Part shown: positions 5,546 to 6,066 of the stretch, piece by piece
How the letters are laid out: every line of letters starts with the position of its first letter
Numbering within the stretch: position 1 is the stretch's first letter
Origin: Candidatus Kerfeldbacteria bacterium
GTDB lineage: Bacteria > Patescibacteriota > Patescibacteriia > SBBC01
NCBI GenBank assembly: GCA_016204645.1
Contig: JACQKI010000050.1
Location: forward strand, 1 to 6,066
Direction of reading: 5' to 3'
Length of the DNA: 6,066 nucleotides
The notes under the pieces: model-generated
The model's input: only the letters and a program-made list of their open reading frames with translations
Database searches by the model: none
Told to the model about the DNA's origin: nothing
Translations under genes and position numbers: made by a program

Positions 5546-6066
5546 CTAGCCTGCAACGACCGCGCCCCGACCGGCGGCATTTGCGTCGGACGACAGGTCG
5601 GTAGTAACGCGATCGCGAACGACCTCGATCTTCGTCCCGGTAAAACTGTCGGTCGTCGTCAGCTTTGACTGCTCGAGCAGGATCAGGATTGAGCCGACGT
5701 CGTCTGCGGTCGGCGTAATCGACAGTTCAACGTCAGCCGCTATCGCGCGCGCCGTGCTGGCCGCGCCTTTGGGCAACCGGTTGAGCGACCAGGAAACGGT
5801 CCGGGAGGCAGCATCGAACGTCACGCTGCCAGCGGTGGTCGAGATTCCTTTACCGGTCCACGTAACGTGGCTCGGTACGACGGCCGTGACCGTCAAATCT
5901 TTGAGTTCGTTCATAACGTTGCCCACGTACCAGTTTATCTGGTAGGTCGTCGTCTGCCCGACGGTCGGGGGCAAGGGTCCGGAACCGACCGCTTCACCCG
6001 TCTCGTGGTAGTACCGCCCCTCAACCGTCATCGTCACGGCACTGACCACCTTAACGATCAACGGCG
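5546..6066 (-). CDS. C-terminal part of a secreted or surface protein with a DUF11-like beta-sandwich domain (5' end beyond window)
   Basis: The frame is open to the right edge; the first apparent start (TTG at 6061) is inside a longer coding sequence, so only about 173 C-terminal residues are visible. The domain has the pattern GPLPPTVGQTTTY, then a Trp-Tyr strand, NELKDLTVTAVVP, VTWTG, a V-x-W-x-L strand and a TPTADDVG loop. This is the layout of DUF11-like, immunoglobulin-type repeats that in many candidate phyla radiation proteins close a long extracellular chain. No sorting signal or C-terminal membrane helix is seen; the protein ends in a short glycine- and alanine-rich tail (AAGRGAVVAG). 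The signal peptide and the rest of the protein would be to the right. An exported, non-enzymatic structural or adhesive role is inferred. Confidence 0.72.
   Translation of the reverse strand, partial: PLIVKVVSAVTMTVEGRYYHETGEAVGSGPLPPTVGQTTTYQINWYVGNVMNELKDLTVTAVVPSHVTWTGKGISTTAGSVTFDAASRTVSWSLNRLPKGAASTARAIAADVELSITPTADDVGSILILLEQSKLTTTDSFTGTKIEVVRDRVTTDLSSDANAAGRGAVVAG

Noticed and set aside
1..6066. RNA genes, CRISPR arrays, insertion sequences or defence systems
   Set aside because: No tRNA-like cloverleaf, direct-repeat array, transposase or terminal inverted repeats could be seen by eye.

Overview
The window looks like a chromosome fragment from a candidate phyla radiation (Patescibacteria) bacterium with a GC-rich genome and the ordinary stop code (TGA is used as a stop by two genes). 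This is an inference from gene content: a membrane-anchored Clp-type AAA+ ATPase directly preceded by a small membrane protein, and the end of a secreted-type protein whose 'PPTVGQTTTY' domain is common in that group. No marker gene that would fix the lineage is present.

Layout. Bases 1-725 (minus) hold a WbqC-family gene that runs off the left edge. Its ATG overlaps the stop codon of a PIG-L/LmbE deacetylase gene (725-1438, minus), so the two form a coupled pair, probably for surface-sugar modification. A 105-base gap (1439-1543) follows, with only a weak candidate promoter. Bases 1544-4306 (minus) encode a 920-residue membrane-tethered ClpC/ClpB-like ATPase. Bases 4308-4691 (minus) encode a 127-residue two-helix membrane protein, separated from the ATPase gene by one base, so these two form a tight operon. 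The operon has a near-consensus promoter placed so close to the ATG that its transcript should be leaderless. Back to back with it, a second promoter fires to the right into a CDP-alcohol phosphatidyltransferase gene (4833-5516, plus), which has a strong Shine-Dalgarno site. A hairpin overlapping that gene's stop codon separates it from the converging 3' end of a large surface-type protein (5546 to the right edge, minus).

The most interesting part is the ATPase. Its N-terminus carries a two-repeat DnaJ-type CxxCxGxG zinc finger, then a membrane hairpin, then a Clp-N-like helical region. Its first AAA+ ring domain has lost the Walker A lysine, has the Walker B acidic pair in ED order, has alanines where the arginine fingers belong and has glycines where the pore tyrosine belongs. 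Its second AAA+ domain keeps every catalytic element but has an altered pore loop. The coiled-coil M domain and the ClpP-docking tripeptide are both missing. This points to a membrane-bound unfoldase or remodeller driven by its second ring alone and not coupled to ClpP, probably working with the small membrane protein made from the same transcript. The lipid-head-group enzyme on the other side of the shared promoter region and the glycan-type genes downstream give the neighbourhood an envelope theme, though a common function is only inferred.
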